From Uranotaenia lowii (Eukaryota > Arthropoda > Insecta > Diptera > Culicidae): a stretch of DNA of 64,000 nucleotides. Made by a program: the position numbers and the translations under genes. The stretch lies in the NCBI RefSeq assembly GCF_029784155.1, contig NC_073693.1, forward strand, positions 153,857,442 through 153,921,441, read 5' to 3'. The notes under the pieces are model-generated. The model was given only the letters and a program-made list of their open reading frames with translations. It was not told the DNA's origin and made no database searches. Shown piece after piece: positions 31,781-43,791 of the stretch (positions are counted from its first letter, which is position 1; the number at the start of each line of letters is the position of its first letter).

Positions 31781-33985
31781 TTAAATGCTATCAATAAATC
31801 GTCTTTGGTAAGAAGAAAGTGTTCAATATTCGTTCGAGTTGTTCCAAGTTTTGCTGCTATATCAGCTCTTTCATTTCCCAGATGTCCCGTGTGTCCTGGG
31901 ATCCATTGGATGGTAACTTTGTTAATTGTACTACTCTCTATAATTTGTTTAATATTTGCAGCTATATGGTTGTTTGTTACGTGTTTCTTCAGCAGTGTAC
32001 AGGCGCTTTGAGAATCAGTAAAAATCACGATTTCATTAATATTTTTATTGATAAGATGTTTAAGTACTTCTTGTATGGCAATTAACTCCGCATTCATGAT
32101 AGTGTATTCTGGCTTAAGTCGACCGCTATAGGACACCTTTTCTTGAGGATCGTAGTATCCGTAGCCTACCTTTTCTTCTATTATTGAGCCGTCAGTGAAA
32201 ACTTTATATTGGTTTTTATATTTATTATTGTTAAGTTCTGTTATCATAATTTTCTGTTTTTCTTTCGATGAATCCTTTTTAGTGATATTTTCTATTTTAT
32301 TTTTAATTATTATTTTATTGCTAGTCGTTTCTTTTACTTCAGAGGCTAACTGTCTGAAAAGATAACTGTTCTCTGATGCTACTTTTTCAAGATAACTATA
32401 GTGTTTATATGTTGTATTCGTTAACATCAGATCTGAGAGATGTTCTATGATAGGATTATTTTTATAATATAATATTTTTGTTATTTCTTTAGATGCTAGC
32501 CACTCCGCTCTCAGTTTAAGCGGAATTTCTCCTGTTTGTTGGAAAACTACATGATTTGGAGTTGTATGTAATAGTCTCGTTGAAAGTCTAAGTGCTAAGA
32601 GCAAGACTGGTTCTAGTCTTTGGAAATTAGTCTTTGCGGTGGCTGCATACACAGTTATTCCGTAGTCTAATATAGATTTGATTAAAGCTTTTGTTATTTG
32701 CAACATTTGTGCTGGGTGAGCTCCACTTTTTCTTCTACTAATCATTTTTAAAATGTTGATTTTGCGTTTGGCTCTAATTATTGTTTCTTGAATGTGGGTT
32801 TTAAATTTGAGTTTATGATCTAATATTATACCTAGGAATCTGTGATTTTGTACTAGTTCTACTACTTGTTGTTCTATTTTTATATTGATTGTCTGTGGAA
32901 TTTTATTTGTAAATATAATGGAAGCTGATTTGGATGGATTAATTTCTAAATTTAAATCTTTGAATGCCTGTATTAATTTGTTGAGAATAGTGTTTGTATT
33001 TCTAGCTGCTATTGTTGCATTTATTGCTCTAACTAATATTGTGAAATCATCTGCAAACTGTATCAAGATATCATTTCCCATCAGATTATGTAATTTCTTC
33101 GTGTATATGTTAAATAATATGGGGCTCAAGGGACATCCTTGGGGTAGACCCTTGTTCGTTTTATTGATTATTTTTTCTCCATTTTGGAGTGTCAAAATAG
33201 TGGTTCTAGTTTTTAAATAGTGGTAGATCCAATTTGTAATTTGATCTGGTATGTTTTCGTTCTCAAGTATCCCTAGAAGTTTTTCTATATTAACGTTATC
33301 GAAAGCTTTAGTGAGATCTAGAAAAGTGGCAATGATAACTCCACCGTCTCTTTTTGTTTCTTGTATTTCGGATACTACCGTGTTAATGCAGTTGACTGCT
33401 GAAGTATTTTTCTTAAATCCAAAAGATGTTTGCGGAATGATTTTGTTTTCGGTAAGGTAGTCTACTAATTTATTTTTAACTGTAAAATTGTTGAGCTTTA
33501 ATAGAACCGACATCATAGATAAAGGACGATATGATGTTGGAATCAATGGATCTTTATTTAATTTTAAAATTGGTACAATTCTTGTTTCTCGCCAATCTTC
33601 AGGAATGTTGCCTGTTTCTAATACTTTTGTCAGTAACTCTGCAATTCTTATTAAGAGATCAACTTTTAGATTTTTTAATATATAAAACGATATGTTGTCT
33701 GGACCTGGAGTGGAATGATCCTTTTTTGCTCTCAGGATTTTTTTAATTTCTTCTAAACTTATGCTGAGTTGTTCATTTGTTGTTTTATTTCGATATTGGA
33801 TTGATTTCTCTATTCTAGGAAAGTTCAGGTTCATGAAATTGTTACTTAAATTTGAGTCATTAAGCAGCCATATATTGTTTTTAGCAGGTCTGCCTCCACT
33901 TATTATTTTGACTGTGTTCCAGAGTTGTTTACTATTCATGTCATTGTTAATACTTTCAATTGTTTCTTTCCAACATTTTCTTTTT
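31781..33985 (-). pseudogene. Element A ORF2: reverse transcriptase and RNase H
   Basis: Minus-strand frame with RT motifs TSYRPLSMMSVLLKLNN, TSFGFKKNTSAVNCI, TFLDLTKAFDNVN, GLPQGCPLSPILFNIYT and the catalytic LIQFADDFTIL (FADD in place of YADD). RNase H follows: VFTDGSIIEEKVGYGY, NAELIAIQEVL, IFTDSQSACTLL and WIPGHTGHLGNERADIAAKLG. The domain order matches element B, but the sequences differ, so A and B are different families. The frame is out of register with the endonuclease part at an AAAAAA run near 33990, and the real element ends at the B junction (31781); the open frame to its left is antisense B 3' UTR. Confidence 0.9.
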
Positions 33986-35020
33986 TCCGTCCTTATTTGT
34001 TTTTTTTAATTTTGCTCTCGCCTCTTTGTATTCTATAAAATTTCTATCGTTTTGGTTTCTTAAGAAAAATTTTAATTTATTGTTTTTCTTCGCTAACAAA
34101 AACTCAATTTCTTTCGTCCACCACTTTTTGGGATTTTTTTTTGAATTTTCTGAAATTTCAAAAGAACATTTATCCATTTGCTCCTTGAATATTGACGTTA
34201 TATCTTCCGGTTCATGAAACATTTCCGGTTGAAGATTGTTTAAATTTATTAAAAGTTGATTTTTATTTACGATCTTTCTATTGATTGGAATTGTCTTCGT
34301 TGAATTCTGGATGATAATTTTAATGACTCTATGGTTGCTAAAAAAATCTTCGTTCAATACACTCCATTCCGATTTTGAAGCTATCGTGGGGGTTGTGAAC
34401 GTTAAATCTATTGCCGAAGGTGTGGTATTTGGGGGTTTAATTAATGTTGGTGTTCCATCGTTTAGTATTATCAAATTAGTATTTTCGGTTAAATGGCTGA
34501 TTAATTCTCCTCTAGGACAGTTGACGTGATAAGGATTCCACATTTGGTGGTGCGCATTGAAATCACCAGCCAGAATTGTTTCACAACCTATGGTTTCTAT
34601 TTGTTGGATTAATTTAACTAGGGGTGTTCTAATATTATTATTGTTGACTGGATATGGAGGTATATAAATTGATATTAATAGTATGGGAAAAGATGTATTA
34701 ATTGTTCTGATAGCTACCACTTCTACTGGGTTTGATTTATCTATTTTAATATTTTCAAAAATTATATTCTTTTTAATTAGGATGCCTACTCCACCGTAAC
34801 CTGATTGTCTCGATTGAGTGACTAAATTATATCCTGGAAAATTATATTTTTCATTTGGTTTCAACCAAGTTTCTGATAATAAAACTATATCTACGTCATG
34901 TTTTTTAAGGTACTGTTTTAGAAGCTCTCGTGTGTCCATGGGTCTGATACTATTGATATTACTTTGTAATATTATTAAATCCTTATAATTTTCACAATCC
35001 ATTTTGGTTACCTGTATCAT
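33956..35020 (-). pseudogene. Element A ORF2: AP endonuclease part
   Basis: 354-codon frame beginning MIQVTKMDCENYKDLII. Endonuclease motifs: LQSNINSIRP, LLSETWLKP, YGGVGILIKK, LAGDFNAHHQMW, TPSAIDLTF and SNHRVIKI. It ends in KTNKDGKKKMLERNN after a slip at an A-rich stretch; the correct frame continues as KCWKETIES into the RT part. One extra or missing A thus separates the endonuclease from the RT. Confidence 0.88.
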
Positions 35021-35102
35021 TAATACTATTATCTAGCTTCTAATTGTTAGATTTTAATAATTTTTTTTTTTGTATTTTTTTTAATATTTTATTTTTAAAA
35101 AA

Positions 35103-36687
35103 TTAATCAGCATCCATTGTAATCTCAACATTTGAAGATGAAATTTCAGGATTTATAATAGCATTTAAATCTTTACTGACTTTGATGAGTAAAATATCTC
35201 TCTCTATTGAGTCTTTGCATTTAACACCATCAATCAAATTGTCGTGGATAGTTTTAATTTTATTCATGAGATTACGTAAATCTAATTGCTTGATTATTTC
35301 ATTTTTAATTTGTTCTATCATATTGCTCATTTCATTAGTTTTATTTGCCGTTTCCAAAATCGTTGGTTGTTGCTTATTAGATGTTTTTTTTAATTGGAGA
35401 ATTCAAAATTTGTGTAGCATATGTGCTATTGTTATTTGATTCCAAATTTGTGTTCGATCTATTTGGTAGAGTTGGAAAGTCTCTTTCTATAACTAATCTT
35501 TGCTGTACACTTGAGTATTTGGGATATAATTTATTTGCTTCGAAGTAAGTGAGTTTATTTAATGTCATTTCTTTTTGGATTCGTGTTTGTCTTAGTCTTT
35601 CTTTACAGTTTCTATCGTCTGCCCTATGTTGCTCTTTGCAATTCCTACAAAGTGGGAGAGATATACAACTATCTTCGTTATGGTTTTCATTACAATTAAC
35701 ACAAGAACTTTCTTTAGCCTTGCAAACTTTGTCCTTATGGCCGAAACGCCAACATTTTTTACATTGCTTAAGCGGGTAGTAGTATGGTTCCACCCTAGCA
35801 TTTATTCCATAAATTTTAATAGTTTGTGGCAAAACTTGCCCTTTAGCATAAATTTTAATTGAATGAGTATCTATTAATGATTTTTGTTTTTTGTTTTCTC
35901 TGTCTATTCTCTTGATTCTCTCGATTTTAAAAATATTTATGTTACCACTTTCTAGGTTCTCAAATATTTCTTTTTCTGTCAAAGTTGGTGGAATACTTTT
36001 TACGACACCAATTGTTTCCTTGTATATATTAGGAACATAAACTTTGTATTTGAATTCTTCTTTAAGAAGTTTAGAGTTTAGAAGCATTTCAGCTTCTTTT
36101 GGTTTTTGAAAAGTTATTTTAAATTTAGCCCCACCGTTTGATTTTAAATCCAGGTAATTTTTAATGCCAATGCTGTGTAACATTTTTGCTACCATCATAG
36201 GATGCGGAAAATTATTTTTGGTGTTCTTGGGATCTTGTGATTCGCTTATTTCTTTTTCTATGAACAATGTGGTATAGTGTGTATTTTTAATCCAACCTTC
36301 TGTGTTTTGTGTTTGCTGTTTTTGTTTTATCATTTTTGTGTTCATTTTATGTGTAGGTTCCGATTTTTCGTGTATTGTGTTTTCTTTTCGAATAATTTCC
36401 AAATTTTCATTGTCGTTCTCTTCTTCCATAATATTGAGTTCTGATTCCTGAGATGCAATCTCCGAATCCTGTGATGTGAAATCCGAGTCCATTAATGTAA
36501 TGTCCGAATCTTGTTTACTCAGATTTATGTCAGTTTTTGCTTGTTTTTTTCTGTTTTTTCTATTTCTTTTTCTTTTTTTGTTGTTAGTCGTGTTTTCTTG
36601 TTCATTGTCATTAGATTGTTCTAATTTACGTCTCAGAAATTTAACTTTTTCTCTGGGATCATCAAATCCCCTAAAATCTTCTTCCAT
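35103..36687 (-). pseudogene. Element A ORF1 (Gag-like, zinc knuckles), split by an A8 run
   Basis: The main frame (35377-36687, 436 codons) starts MEEDFRGFDDPREK and has a very basic stretch (NKKRKRNRKNRKK), a repeated DSD/QDSE acidic part, a fold-like region (NYLDLKSNGGAKFKITF), and three CCHC-type knuckles: CKKCWRFGHKDKVC, CVNCNENHNEDSC and CRNCKEQHRADDRNC. ORF1 binds the element RNA. At a run of eight A (plus strand T8 at 35384-35391) the frame ends; with one base fewer it would run on as SNKQQPTILETANKTNE and join the 84-codon frame at 35103-35357. That tail is a predicted helix-rich segment. Either a mutation or a slippery site explains the split. Confidence 0.82.
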
Positions 36688-37345
36688 GGTAGTATTCGTT
36701 TACGATCACCAAGGAAGAACAAAAAATTAACATATTAGGCAATCAAAAGGAAATATCTATTTAAACTAATAATTTTATGTGTTTGTGAGATAATTATTTT
36801 CTATAATAATAAAATTCAATAGTAAAATGTGGTAAAACGTATATCATTGAAGGTGAATTATTCTAAATGAAAGAAAGATACTGTTTAAATCAGTATCAAT
36901 AATTAGTTAATATAACTGTTTTTAAATATAATATTAAAGTAAATCAACCGTTAAATTGTAATTATTATTAATGAATTGAGTACAACATCAATCATATAAA
37001 GCCGTATTTTAAACCAAAAAGTATTTTTAATCATATGAGCACATGGCTTGTGCCCGCCATCTTGATAGACAAATTTAGATTCTAACCTATATTTTTGTTA
37101 TCCGACTACTGTAGAATATTTCAAAGAAACATATTTTATACTCATCTGATTATCCAGGTTTTTGGTATTTTTAGTCTTCCTCACTACACTGACGAGATAC
37201 ACCCTTTGTACACCATAAGGGATGAAATTTCACAATGTAAAAATTTTCCATTAATTGACGCTATCGATATCCGCGAACAAAACCGTATCCACAAGAGCCT
37301 AGCAGGAAACGATGTTGTCTTGACGGTGGCTTAGGTGAGAGTGGG
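36688..37345 (-). other. Element A 5' UTR
   Basis: Between the ORF1 ATG and the 14-bp duplication. The first bases on the minus strand are cccactctcacctaagcc. No further open frame is supported. Internal promoters of such elements lie in this region, but no motif was fixed. Confidence 0.65.
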
Positions 37346-37359
37346 TTGTGCACAGTTTT

Positions 37360-38331
37360 CTTGAAAATCCATTGTTGTCGGCATCGAAGCTAGCTAAACA
37401 GCTTAAAATGCCCAGAAATACCGTATGGCGTGTTATCAAGCAGTACAAGGAAACATTGACGACGGCTCGGAAGCCGCATTCGAAGCGTCGGAGTGGAACT
37501 GTCGACCGGAAACTGCGTGGGAAAGTCATCAAGGCCGTCAAGAGGAATCCCAATCTTTCAGACCGCGATTTGGCCAATAAGTTCCAGGCCGCTCACAGTA
37601 GGGTGCGACGAATTCGTCTCCGGGAAGGAATAAGGTCATTCCGAGCCAGCAAACAGCCAAATCGGACGCTGAAGCAGAACAATGTGGCCAGAATCCGTGC
37701 TCGAAAGCTGTACGACCAAGTGCTGACCAAGTTCGACGGATGTATTCTGATGGACGATGAGACCTACGTGAAGGCGGACTTTGGGCAAATCCCAGGTCAA
37801 AAATTTTATTTGACGACGGCTCGGGGGAATGTACCTGCAAAATTTAAGTTCGTGTTTGCGGATAAATTCGCCCGCAAGTACATGATTTGGCAGGGGATAT
37901 GCAGTTGTGGACAGAAAACCAAAGTCTTTCTCACTGACAAGACAATGACATCAGAAGTCTACAAAAAAGAGTGCCTACAGAAACGGATTCTGCCGTTTAT
38001 TCGTGCCCACGACCGTCCAGTAATGTTTTGGCCGGACCTCGCAAGCTGCCATTACAGCAAAATGGTTATGGAATGGTACGCAACGAACGGGGTCAGCGTA
38101 ATACCGAAGGACCTCAACCCCCCAAACTGCCCCCAGTTCCGGCCGATAGAGAAATACTGGGCAATCACGAATCGGAGGCTTAAGGCAAAGGGAAAACTTG
38201 TTAGGAACATGACTCAAATGAAGAACTGGTGGAATTAAATCGCCAAAACGGTGGACGAAAAGGGTGTGCGCCGCCTAATGTGCCGTATTACGGGAAAAGT
38301 ACGAGAATTTCTTCGAAACAGCAATGAATAA
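37360..38331 (+). pseudogene. DD37E mariner transposase, main part, with a premature stop
   Basis: Continues the frame begun at 20540. The N-terminal HTH region reads ASKLAKQLKMPRNTVWRVI. The catalytic triad is DDETYVK (near 37755), FWPDLASCHYS (near 38029) and NCPQFRPIEKYW (near 38128); exactly 37 residues separate the second Asp from the Glu, giving DD37E. The enzyme would cut and paste the element at TA sites. A TAA at 38236-38238 interrupts WWN; the same frame continues IAKTVDEKGVRRLMCRITGK to a later stop at 38329-38331. With the premature stop and the large insertion the gene is dead. Confidence 0.93.
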
Positions 38332-38401
38332 TTTTTTAATGTTTTTTTATGAAAGAGTAAAGAAAATGCTACATTTGTATGAAAAACAAATTATGAATTC
38401 G

Positions 38402-38758
38402 TTAATAAATGACTGAACTACACGCAATTGTTTGTGTTCCAATATTAAATGAAGCAGACTTTAGAATTTTATCCTTTTTTCTGTTGATCAAAGTAACAAA
38501 TTTGAAGGTTTTTTCTGAAATCAATGGACTGTTTGAGTTTTTTGTACTGGAAGAAGATTTAAAATGATTTAGATTTTTTATAGATTTATTTATAAGTGCA
38601 GGTATTTCATTTATGAAAAATGCACTTCTGGAATGTCTGCTCTTATGCGAGAGCTTTTTGAATTTTTTTGTAAAATAATCGAATGTATTTCTGTAGGCAT
38701 GTCTTGCAAGTACCTTTTCATGACAAAATTTTGCCCAATAATTATTAAAAAATAACAT
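38402..38758 (-). other. Unassigned 118-codon open frame overlapping the mariner right end
   Basis: The minus-strand frame reads WAKFCHEKVLARHAYRNTF, then KKFKKLSHKSRHSRSAFFI and NEIPALINKSIKNLNHF; its last part is mariner TIR. The non-mariner part is polar and could be a decayed transposon protein, but no family is recognised. It is the right-hand side of the sequence that the mariner entered, so it may also be part of the decayed gene on the left. Confidence 0.25.
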
Positions 38759-38810
38759 TAGGAGCTAATTCCCTGTTCCTAAAAGCTTCCCAAATTCCCT
38801 AAACTCTTGT

Positions 38811-39333
38811 ACACCCAAAATTCAGCCTCTGTGCCAATGGCGTGTAGTCAATTACATAGCATCATTGGTACAAGAAGATAACGCGATCGGTGCTGATTCG
38901 ATTTGCTCCCACCGGCATTAATCTCCCAAGTTAACCGAATTGCGTATGTCTGAAAGAAACAAAATAAAAACGATTTCACGTCCCTCCCTATCGCATCACA
39001 AGACGAAGAAGGATGGAAATAAATACCGGCCAACACCAGGCAGCCAGCGAACCGAGCACTGTGCGTGTGAATGTACACCCAAAATTCAGCCTCTGTGCCA
39101 ATGGCGTGTAGTCAATTACATAGCATCATTGGTACAAGAAGATAACGCGACCGGTGCTGATTCGATTTGCTCCCACTGGCATTAATCTCCCAAGTTAACC
39201 GAATTGCGTATGTCTGAAAGAAACAAAATAAAAACGTTTGCACGTCCCTCCCTATCGCATCACAAGTCGAAGAAGGATGGAAACAAATACCGGCCAACAA
39301 CAGGCAGCCAGCGAACTGTGCGTGTGAATGTAG
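38811..39333 (+). repeat. Compound repeat R, 264-bp leading unit, two tandem copies
   Basis: ACACCCAAAATTCAGCCTCTG starts at 38811 and again at 39075 (period 264). Both units run through gtacaagaagataacgcga, tgctcccac, gcgtatgtctgaaag and tcacaag to a gtgcgtgtgaatgta end. A third unit lies at 45522-45715, cut by a MITE and resumed at 46726. Confidence 0.9.
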
Positions 39334-39774
39334 CAAAAGCAACAACAAAAATATCTTTCCAATTCAATCCACCGGCGCCGGCAAACCACGGCCAAGCTGT
39401 GCGTGTGTATGCAGTAAAAGCAACAAAAAAAAACATAGCTTCAATTCAATCCACCGGCAAACAACCACGGCTAAGCTTGCGTGTGTATGTAGCAAAAGCA
39501 ACAACAAAAACATTCCTTCAATTCACCGGCAAACAATCACCGGTCAAGCTGCCCGGCTTTAGCAGCTGTGTATATGTAGCGTGTGTATGTAATAGCAGGC
39601 AGTAAGCACAGTTCTCATTCAATGGGTTTCCCGTTTCCTTCACTCCCGTTCCCTTTCCCGTTTCCATCACAAAACAAAGGAATACTTTGAAAGCCGGGAA
39701 GCCGCCGTCGTACGTTTTTTTGTGATTGATCGGTGGCAGAAAGCCTATGACAAACAGCCCTCGTCCTGTATGAA

Positions 39775-39855
39775 GCTCAAATAGTACACTGGTTAAGATG
39801 TCGGACTGGCAAGACGATTTGAATGGTGGTTTAAGTTCGAATCTCCCCACGGCGC
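39775..39855 (+). other. tRNA-like core of repeat R, copy 1
   Basis: An A-box-like tacactggttaagatgtcgg is followed by a B box aagttcgaatctcc about 45 bases later, as in tRNA-derived SINEs. A full tRNA cloverleaf was not found. Confidence 0.6.
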
Positions 39856-40569
39856 TGTGGTTATTATTTTTATTTTCTTGTTTCTGGGATGGATTATCCA
39901 ATAGGAACGAAATCCCATAAAATGTTTTTCTTGTTTCGCTTGAATGTAGTGGTCATGCATAATTTTGGTTGGAAGCCGAGTCCTTATGCCAGTTACGGTT
40001 TTTCAAACATACCGTCTTCGGCACAGTGCACATTTCAGAGCATTATCGGCACAGAGATTTGCTAAAAAGGCATTGGATTTCTGTTACCTCTTCTATGGGT
40101 GTAGCAAAAGCAACAACAAAAACATCCTTCTAATTCAATCCCTTCAATCCACCAGCAAACAACCACGGCCGAGCTGTGCGTGTGTATGCAGTAAAAGCAA
40201 CAACAAAAAAAAACATTCCTTCAATTCTATTCGCCGGCAAACAACCACGGCTAAGCTGTGCGTGTGTATGTAGCAAAAGCAACAAGAATATATTCCTTCA
40301 ATTCACCGGCAAACAAGCACCGGCCAAGCTGCCCGGCTTTAGCAGCTGTGTATATGTAGCGTGTGTATGTAATAGCAGGCAGTAAGCGAAGCACAGTTCT
40401 CATTCAATGGGTTTCCCGTTCCTTCACTCCCGTTCCCTTTCCCGTTTCCATCGCAAGACAAATGAATACCTTGAAAGGCGGCCAAACGCCGGGAAGCCAC
40501 TGTCGTGCGTTTCTTTTGTGATTGATCTGTGGCAGAATGCCTATGACAAATATCCCTCTTCCTGCATGA

Positions 40570-40655
40570 AGCCCAAATAGTACACTGGTTAAGATGTCGG
40601 TCTGGCAAGACCAATTAGTTAGTGATTTGAGTTCGATTCTCCCTACGGGCGCTGT
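40570..40655 (+). other. tRNA-like core of repeat R, copy 2
   Basis: tacactggttaagatgtcgg and gagttcgattctcc at the same spacing as in copy 1. Confidence 0.6.
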
Positions 40656-41299
40656 GGTTATATTTTTATTTTCTTGTTTCTGGGATGAATTATCCAATAG
40701 GAACGAAATCCCATAAAATGTTTTTCTTGTTTGGCTTGAATGTAGTGGTAATGCAGCATTTTAGTTGGGAGCCAAGTCCTTATGCCAGTTACGGTTTTTC
40801 AAACATATCATCTTCGGCACAGTGCACATTTCAGCGCATTATCGGCACAGAGATGGGCTAAATAGGCATTGGATTTTTGCAACCTCTTCTATGGGTGTAT
40901 GGAGCACTTTGTAGCGCTACTGTTTGGTTAATATCTCTTCTTCTTCTTCTTCTTCTTCTATTCATGGTTTCTCTGAAACCACTTTTGGATCGGCGGCTAT
41001 GACCATATATCCGGTTAATATCTCGGATTGGCAAACTTGCATGCCAACCAACGACGATGCATCAAACACCTTGGCAATCGGTAACCCTTCCTTTGTTTAG
41101 TTCCGACACTTGGAAGATGTTTGATAGATGTCTGGTCAACATGAAATGTCATCAGTGATGTCGCCGTCGCTGATGTTGACGAAAACTCCAGTTTGGGGAT
41201 TCAGCGACAATATATGTTCGGTTTTCGATATTCGACCGCCCTATCCCGCCACCCTATATTATAGTGGTACAAGATCGCATGTCAAATTTGGGCCAGATT

Positions 41300-41851
41300 G
41301 GATCACGGGAAGGGGTCGCTCAACGAGCCTGAAGTTTGTATGGGATTTTAAGACATTTTGTTCGGGACAAACATGAAAAACCAGTTTTATATCAATAACT
41401 TTCGTCCCGTCTTTTAAAAACAGGTTTTCTTAAAGCCTAAATTATGAAAAATATTTCATCCGAAGACTGCATTTGTATTAGATTTAAGATAAGAAAGTTA
41501 TTAGGCTTCAAAAATGGGCTAACTTTTGTAAGGATGGTATTCATCACTGTTAATTAGTCCAAGCGTTCGAACATATTGACGCCTCATTAACAGTGATGAA
41601 TACCACCGTTAAAAAAGTTAGCCCATTTTTGAAGCCTAATAACTTTTTTATCTTAACTGTTATCGAAATGCAGTATTCGGATGAAATATTTTTCATAATT
41701 TAGGCTTTAAGAAAACCCGTTTTTGAAAGAAATCGGCCGATAGGAACCAAAGTTATTGATGAAAAACTGGTTTTTCATGTTTTTCCCGAACAAAATGTCT
41801 CAGAATCCCATACAAACTTTAGGCTCGTTGAGCGACCGCTTCCCGTGATCC
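41300..41851. mobile_element. Foldback element, about 550 bp, arms about 270 bp
   Basis: The left arm runs from ggatcacgggaagg at 41300 through gtcgctcaacgagcct, gtttgtatggga, cattttgttcggga, catgaaaaaccag, taaagcctaaattatgaaa and ttaggcttcaaaaatggg to cattaacagtg-type sequence near 41560. The right arm is its inverted copy, ending cttcccgtgatcc at 41851. The loop is about 35 bases around 41570. The arms carry scattered differences. Transcripts across it would form a long hairpin. Confidence 0.88.
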
Positions 41852-41864
41852 GGGAATTTTTGTC

Positions 41865-42252
41865 AATTTTAGTCTGCAGCGCATAACTTTTTCAAAAGTC
41901 GGGTCATTCGGGGTAGTCTACTCTACATGTTGATCTTGTTTGGTAAGAATATTTTGGGTTATACTAAAACAAGAATAATTTTTGATGGCTATGCTTGATA
42001 ATCTTTAAAATGTATTGTCTCCAAAAATCTGCAAAACAGAAAATACCTTCGAAAAAATCTGTATTAAAAGGCTTGATTAAGTGATAGATTTTTTTGAAAG
42101 AAAATTTGTTCGAATTATTTTAGATTAGAGAATTTTTATTTTAAGTTCTTATTTGTTCATCTCTATTTCAATCGATTCAAAAAATCAATTGTGCCATTTA
42201 CCATGCATTAACTTTTTATCTTTTCGGTTATCACTAACATTGCCTGGATTTA
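41865..42252. repeat. Dispersed repeat segment shared with 47967-48110
   Basis: gtcaattttagtctgcagcgcataac near 41865 matches gatcaattttagcctgcagcgcataac near 47967, followed in both by a gggtagtc / gggcagtc block and a tattttgggtta / tattttagtta block. The outer limits were not found. Confidence 0.55.
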
Positions 42253-42260
42253 GTTATTAG

Positions 42261-43428
42261 TAGAGATGTACCGAATATTCGGTTGGCCGAATATTCGGCG
42301 CCGAATACCGCCAAAAAACCGTTAAGCCGAATATTCGGCCCACCGAATAGTTGAGCTAAGTATTCGGCCGAATAGGCCGAATAGGCCGAATATTTATTTT
42401 TTAAATCTATACAATAATATAATTGTCAAATTTTTCAAATGAATTTGGATAATTTATAGAATAGCCAAAAGTAATGTTGAAACAGCTACACAATCATCAG
42501 AAACTTATGGTTTCAGTTAAGCATCTTAGGTGTATCCGTGTATCTTTCACAGTAGATCGTACAGGAGAATGCTGATAAATAATGCTTTATACTTTGATTA
42601 TAGTTTATTCCAAATTTTTTTGAAATACTCAGGCTTTCCCATAAATCCAATAAAGAATTCATGATAAGTCAAATCTGGCCAGGAAGCTCAGATGTTCAAA
42701 TGTTCAAATAATTTGCTAAATCAAATAAAGAATTCTGATTTTTCTTTGAAAATTTCAAGATTTTATGTTCAAACACGATTTTTAAACAATTCCAAAATGA
42801 ACATTATTTTCGTTTAATCCATACGATACGATTTTAATACTGCTCCTGCTATTCAATGAAAATATTTAATTTCAAGTTATTTTCTTTCATTTTCCTATTG
42901 TATGTTTTTGGCGTTGATTTTGTTCACATTTGCCGTTTTCAATTTTTTTTCCTAAAATTGTCCTGATTTAACCGAGGTTAATGCACAGACTGCTAAAAAT
43001 CATCGTACTTTTTTCAACTATTAGACTTTCATCTAATTCGATATCAAATAAGCAATTTCAAATTGCTTGTCATCAGTTTCGACGTGTTTTTGCCAGAATT
43101 CAGAGGAACCCATCTCTTTGATCCTCTGATGTCATTTCAGTTATTGGTGATTTTTTTTTTTAAATTAGAGAGACCCTTACTTGAAAATGATTTTGTAATA
43201 CATCATCTGGTTGAAATCAATCGACTCAAAAACATGAAAAGCATTAAGATGGAAGAAATAGAAGGAAAATGAAATAATCGCTTTTGTATTTTCATTAAAA
43301 ACCCAACAGTAAATTCAACCGAATATTCGGTCGAATATTCGGCCGAATATTCGTTTGGCCGAATAGTTGAAAAGGTCAATATTCGGTATTCGGCCGTTCG
43401 CCGAATACCACTATTCGGTACATCTCTA
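42261..43428. mobile_element. hAT-like element, 1168 bp, with ATTCGG subterminal repeats
   Basis: Inverted termini TAGAGATGTACCGAATA (42261) and TATTCGGTACATCTCTA (ending 43428), with an exact 8-bp target duplication GTTATTAG at 42253-42260 and 43429-43436. Both ends are dense in CCGAATATTCGG motifs (42270-42400 and 43310-43420), a common pattern in insect hAT elements. The interior has no transposase frame, so it is non-autonomous. Confidence 0.92.
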
Positions 43429-43440
43429 GTTATTAGAGTC

Positions 43441-43492
43441 TTTAATTTAATTTTAATTAATTTTAATTTTAATTTTAATTTTAATTTTAAAA
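43441..43492. repeat. (TTTTAA)n-like simple repeat
   Basis: Repeated AATTTT units following the hAT element. Confidence 0.8.
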
Positions 43493-43791
43493 CCCGTGAA
43501 TGCTGCATAACTTTGAACAGGACTTAAATTCAGATATCAAGAAGTAATACTATTCTTATGTTATTTTACCGGCTTGACAGTATGTGTATTCAATAAAGCA
43601 ATTTATTTTTCAACAGTAATGCAAATTAGTGATAAATAGAAAATTTTGTTTTCCAAAATTTAAGATATAAGATTTGATATCAAACTTATTAATTAGTTCA
43701 AGTAAGTGTCCAGAAAACTTTACATAGAATCAAGTGTTTAGTGGAGGTTTGAAGCAATATGAGGCCCTTGGAACCAAATGGGTATAAGTTA

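Larger units (their letters stand above)
39334..40900 (+). repeat. Compound repeat R, tandem body copies 1 and 2 (about 780 bp each)
   Basis: Each body begins with two or three roughly 80-bp minisatellite units (agcaaaagcaacaacaaaaa ... accggcaaacaaccacgg), then a segment ctgcccggctttagcagctg, then cattcaatgggtttcccg, a tRNA-like core (39775-39855 and 40570-40655) and a tail ending gcacagtgcacatttcag ... ctcttctatgggtg. Copy 1 spans 39334-40098 and copy 2 spans about 40099-40900. A third body is at 46790-47505. No coding capacity is supported; the family looks like a long SINE-like or composite repeat. Confidence 0.88.

Noticed and set aside
35182..36730. Plus-strand hydrophobic frames within element A
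   Set aside because: They are reverse shadows of the lysine- and asparagine-rich ORF1.
39334..40300. Regularly spaced short repeats that might suggest a CRISPR array
   Set aside because: The repeats are about 80-bp minisatellite units with similar 'spacers' in an insect genome; no cas genes.
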